Of a DNA stretch of 7,143 nt, positions 5,714 through 7,143 are shown one piece after another. The notes below the pieces were generated by a model, which was not told the DNA's origin, made no database searches, and was given only the letters and a program-made list of their open reading frames with translations. Origin of the DNA: CADEFF01 sp964569315 (GTDB lineage: Bacteria > Pseudomonadota > Alphaproteobacteria > Dongiales > Dongiaceae); assembly GCA_964569315.1 (NCBI GenBank), contig CAZMUZ010000160.1:1-7143 (forward strand), read 5' to 3'. Position 1 is the stretch's first letter. Each line of letters opens with the position of its first letter. The position numbers and the translations under genes were made by a program.

Positions 5714-6667
5714 ATGGCCCTTGCCAGAGATCCAGACGAGACGAAGGGCGCGCGGCGGCTGCGGCTCATCTACAACCCGACCGCGGGCGGGCTCCGGCGG
5801 CCGCTGCTCGACCGCGCGGCGGCGCGCTTCGCGGCGGCCGGCTGGTCGGTCGAGCGCACCGAAACGGCGCGCGCCGCCCATGCCGAGCATCTCGCCGCCG
5901 AGGCGGCGGCCGACGGCGATGTCGCCCGGCTGGTGATCGCCGGCGGCGACGGCACCATCCATGAGGCGATCAACGGGCTGCTGCGGGTGGCGCCGAAATT
6001 GCCGCTCGCGATCCTGCCGATGGGCACGGCGAACGTGCTGGCGCACGAGCTCGGCCTCGACCGGTTCGAGGATGCGGTCGAGGCGGCGGCGGGCGATGCG
6101 CGCGCCGCGGTCTGGTCCGGCACCGCCAATGGCCGGCATTTCGCGATGATGGCCGGCGTCGGCTTCGACGCCCATGTGGTGGCGCATGTCGATACCGGGC
6201 TGAAGCGCCGCATCGGCAAGGGCGCCTATGTCTGGGAAACCTTGCGGCAGATGTTTCGCTTCGGCTTCCCGCGCTATCGCGTGACCATCGACGGCGAGAC
6301 GCACGAGGCGGCCTCGGTCATCGTCGCCAAGGGTCGGCATTATGGCGGGCCCTATATCGCCGCACCGGCCGCGCGGCTGGGCTCGCCTTCCTTCGAGGTC
6401 TGCCTCTTCCTAAGGGGCGGCCGGCTCGCGGTGCTGCGCTACGGGCTGGCGCTGGTGCGGGGACGGCTCGCCGGCCGGCGCGATTTCATGATCCGCACCG
6501 GCCGCAGCGTGACCATCGAAGGGCCGGTCGGCGACCCGGTGCAGGGCGACGGCGACATCATCGGCAAGCTGCCGGTCGCGATCTCGATCGCCGAGCGGCC
6601 GGTCGAGATCGCCATCGGGACCAAAGCTGCCCTCCCCCTCGGAGGGGGGAGGGGGGGGCGGGGGTGA
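5714..6667 (+). CDS. Diacylglycerol kinase / YegS-family lipid kinase
   Basis: The 317-residue enzyme belongs to the DAGK catalytic superfamily and would phosphorylate diacylglycerol or a related lipid with ATP, giving phosphatidic acid. Motifs in order are IYNPTAGG (19-26), AGGDGTIHEAINGL (76-89, the nucleotide-binding GGDGT), LPMGTANVLAHELGLD (101-116) and AGVGFDAHVV (147-156). The C-terminal QGDGDIIGKLPV (277-288) has DGD where many members have DGE. No signal peptide is seen; family members act at the inner membrane surface. The ATG lacks a clear ribosome binding site, but homology begins soon after it (residues 15-26). The last dozen residues (ALPLGGGRGGRG) and the stop are encoded by the first unit of the 70-bp repeat array, so the natural C-terminus has been replaced or extended. 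The gene is divergent from the PlcP-like gene, whose product would be its substrate. The exact lipid substrate is uncertain; automated names vary between diacylglycerol and sphingosine kinase. Confidence 0.9.
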   Translation: MALARDPDETKGARRLRLIYNPTAGGLRRPLLDRAAARFAAAGWSVERTETARAAHAEHLAAEAAADGDVARLVIAGGDGTIHEAINGLLRVAPKLPLAILPMGTANVLAHELGLDRFEDAVEAAAGDARAAVWSGTANGRHFAMMAGVGFDAHVVAHVDTGLKRRIGKGAYVWETLRQMFRFGFPRYRVTIDGETHEAASVIVAKGRHYGGPYIAAPAARLGSPSFEVCLFLRGGRLAVLRYGLALVRGRLAGRRDFMIRTGRSVTIEGPVGDPVQGDGDIIGKLPVAISIAERPVEIAIGTKAALPLGGGRGGRG

Positions 6668-6791
6668 CGCTTACCAAGACGCTCGATGCGATATAGCTGC
6701 CCTCCCCCTCGGAGGGGGGAGGGAGGGGCGGGGGTGACGCTTACCAAGACGCTCGATGCGATATAGCTGCCCTCCCCTTCGGAGGGGGGAG
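6625..6791. repeat. Tandem 70-bp repeat array (two full units plus a 27-bp partial) between convergent genes
   Basis: The units start at 6625, 6695 and 6765, each with AGCTGCCCTCCCC. Units 1 and 2 differ at a single base (G6654 versus A6724). The third copy stops after 27 bp and has one C-to-T change in its hairpin loop. Each unit has a hairpin (CCCTCC / GGAGGG, 5-nt loop), a G-tract ending in GGGGGTGAC, and a constant A/T-containing segment with GACGCT twice, 12 bp apart. Unit 1 overlaps the 3' end of the lipid kinase gene. The position between two converging genes is typical of REP/BIME-like dispersed palindromic elements. Whether this sequence recurs elsewhere in the genome cannot be seen here. 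Confidence 0.9.
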
Positions 6792-6852
6792 CGTTCGCCC
6801 GGCGTCAGATCGAGGTTCGTCGTGCCGGACGACAAGGCTTGCAGAACTCGGG

Positions 6853-7143
6853 TCATTGAGGTTCTCGCAGCATCGGGAACATAGGCGGCGAATCCCCCGA
6901 TCGAATCTCGCCCAGCACTCGAAAGTTCTGGCGCTCGTAGAACAGCCGGCTGGCGGGGCTGGTCGCTTCGAGATAGGCGGGTTGTCGATCGCGATCGCAG
7001 ATCGCCAGCCCCCGCCGCATCAATTGCGTTCCGTATCCCCTTCCTTGAAGCGCCGGATCGATCCCGATCAGAGGAATGTACCAGTGGGAATAATGGGGAT
7101 GAAAACCGGCCATCTGTTCGAACAGGGACAGCAATTCTCCAAG
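6853..7143 (-). CDS. GNAT-family N-acetyltransferase (C-terminal 96 residues; start outside window)
   Basis: The frame is open from the right edge to a TGA at 6853-6855, giving 96 residues; the true start lies beyond 7143. The block HWYIPLIGIDPALQGRGYG holds the acetyl-CoA-binding motif Q-G-R-G-Y-G preceded by the usual beta-strand 4. It is followed by the strand-5/helix region YLEATSPASRLFYERQNFRVLGE and the end MFPMLREP, a pattern common in small-molecule GNAT enzymes. The substrate cannot be told from this part. By hand count positions 6901-7140 are about 59% GC, against about 80% in a sampled line of the lipid kinase gene, so this gene may have been acquired separately. It is transcribed toward the repeat array. 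Confidence 0.88.
   Translation of the reverse strand, partial: LGELLSLFEQMAGFHPHYSHWYIPLIGIDPALQGRGYGTQLMRRGLAICDRDRQPAYLEATSPASRLFYERQNFRVLGEIRSGDSPPMFPMLREPQ

Noticed and set aside
6625..6791. CRISPR array
   Set aside because: The units are directly tandem with no variable spacers, are 70 bp long, and no cas genes are nearby.
6671..6856. 61-codon minus-strand ORF starting with an ATGA overlap at the GNAT stop
   Set aside because: More than half of it is read from the 70-bp repeat units, and it has no recognisable domain.

Overview
The window is GC-rich (about 70-80% in the coding parts I hand-counted) and gene-dense. Gene content and order point to an alphaproteobacterium: waaA followed by lpxK with start/stop overlap, an MsbA-type exporter, and a PlcP-like metallophosphoesterase paired with a GT4 glycosyltransferase. 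I cannot name the genus from the sequence alone.

Most of the window (1-5463) is one set of minus-strand genes. In transcription order, from high to low coordinates, they are: a metallophosphoesterase resembling phospholipase C PlcP; a GT4 glycosyltransferase of the kind that makes glycolipids; msbA (lipid A / lipid flippase); a possible 33-codon mini-ORF; waaA (Kdo transferase); and lpxK (lipid A 4'-kinase), which runs off the left edge. Gaps are short: 16 bp between the first pair, 90 bp before msbA, then 17 bp and two 4-bp ATGA overlaps. The 90-bp gap holds two inverted repeats and is the most likely break between a glycolipid pair and an LPS trio.

A 250-bp intergenic region (5464-5713) separates these genes from a divergent plus-strand lipid kinase of the diacylglycerol kinase / YegS family (5714-6667). 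It carries PHO-box-like elements facing both ways and a hairpin in the predicted leader of the phosphoesterase gene.

The lipid kinase converges with a partial GNAT acetyltransferase gene at the right edge (6853-7143, clearly lower GC). Between them lies a tandem array of a 70-bp unit (two full copies plus a 27-bp partial) made of a GC hairpin, a G-quadruplex-type G-tract and a constant segment. The array has supplied the last codons and the stop of the lipid kinase gene.

A coherent reading, which is inference, is that the central three enzymes form a diacylglycerol node. The phosphoesterase would release diacylglycerol from phospholipids, the glycosyltransferase would turn it into phosphorus-free glycolipid, and the kinase would return it to phosphatidic acid. 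This node sits beside core lipid A / Kdo assembly and export genes. All families are known; the most interesting parts are the intergenic control region, the repeat array and the linkage itself.
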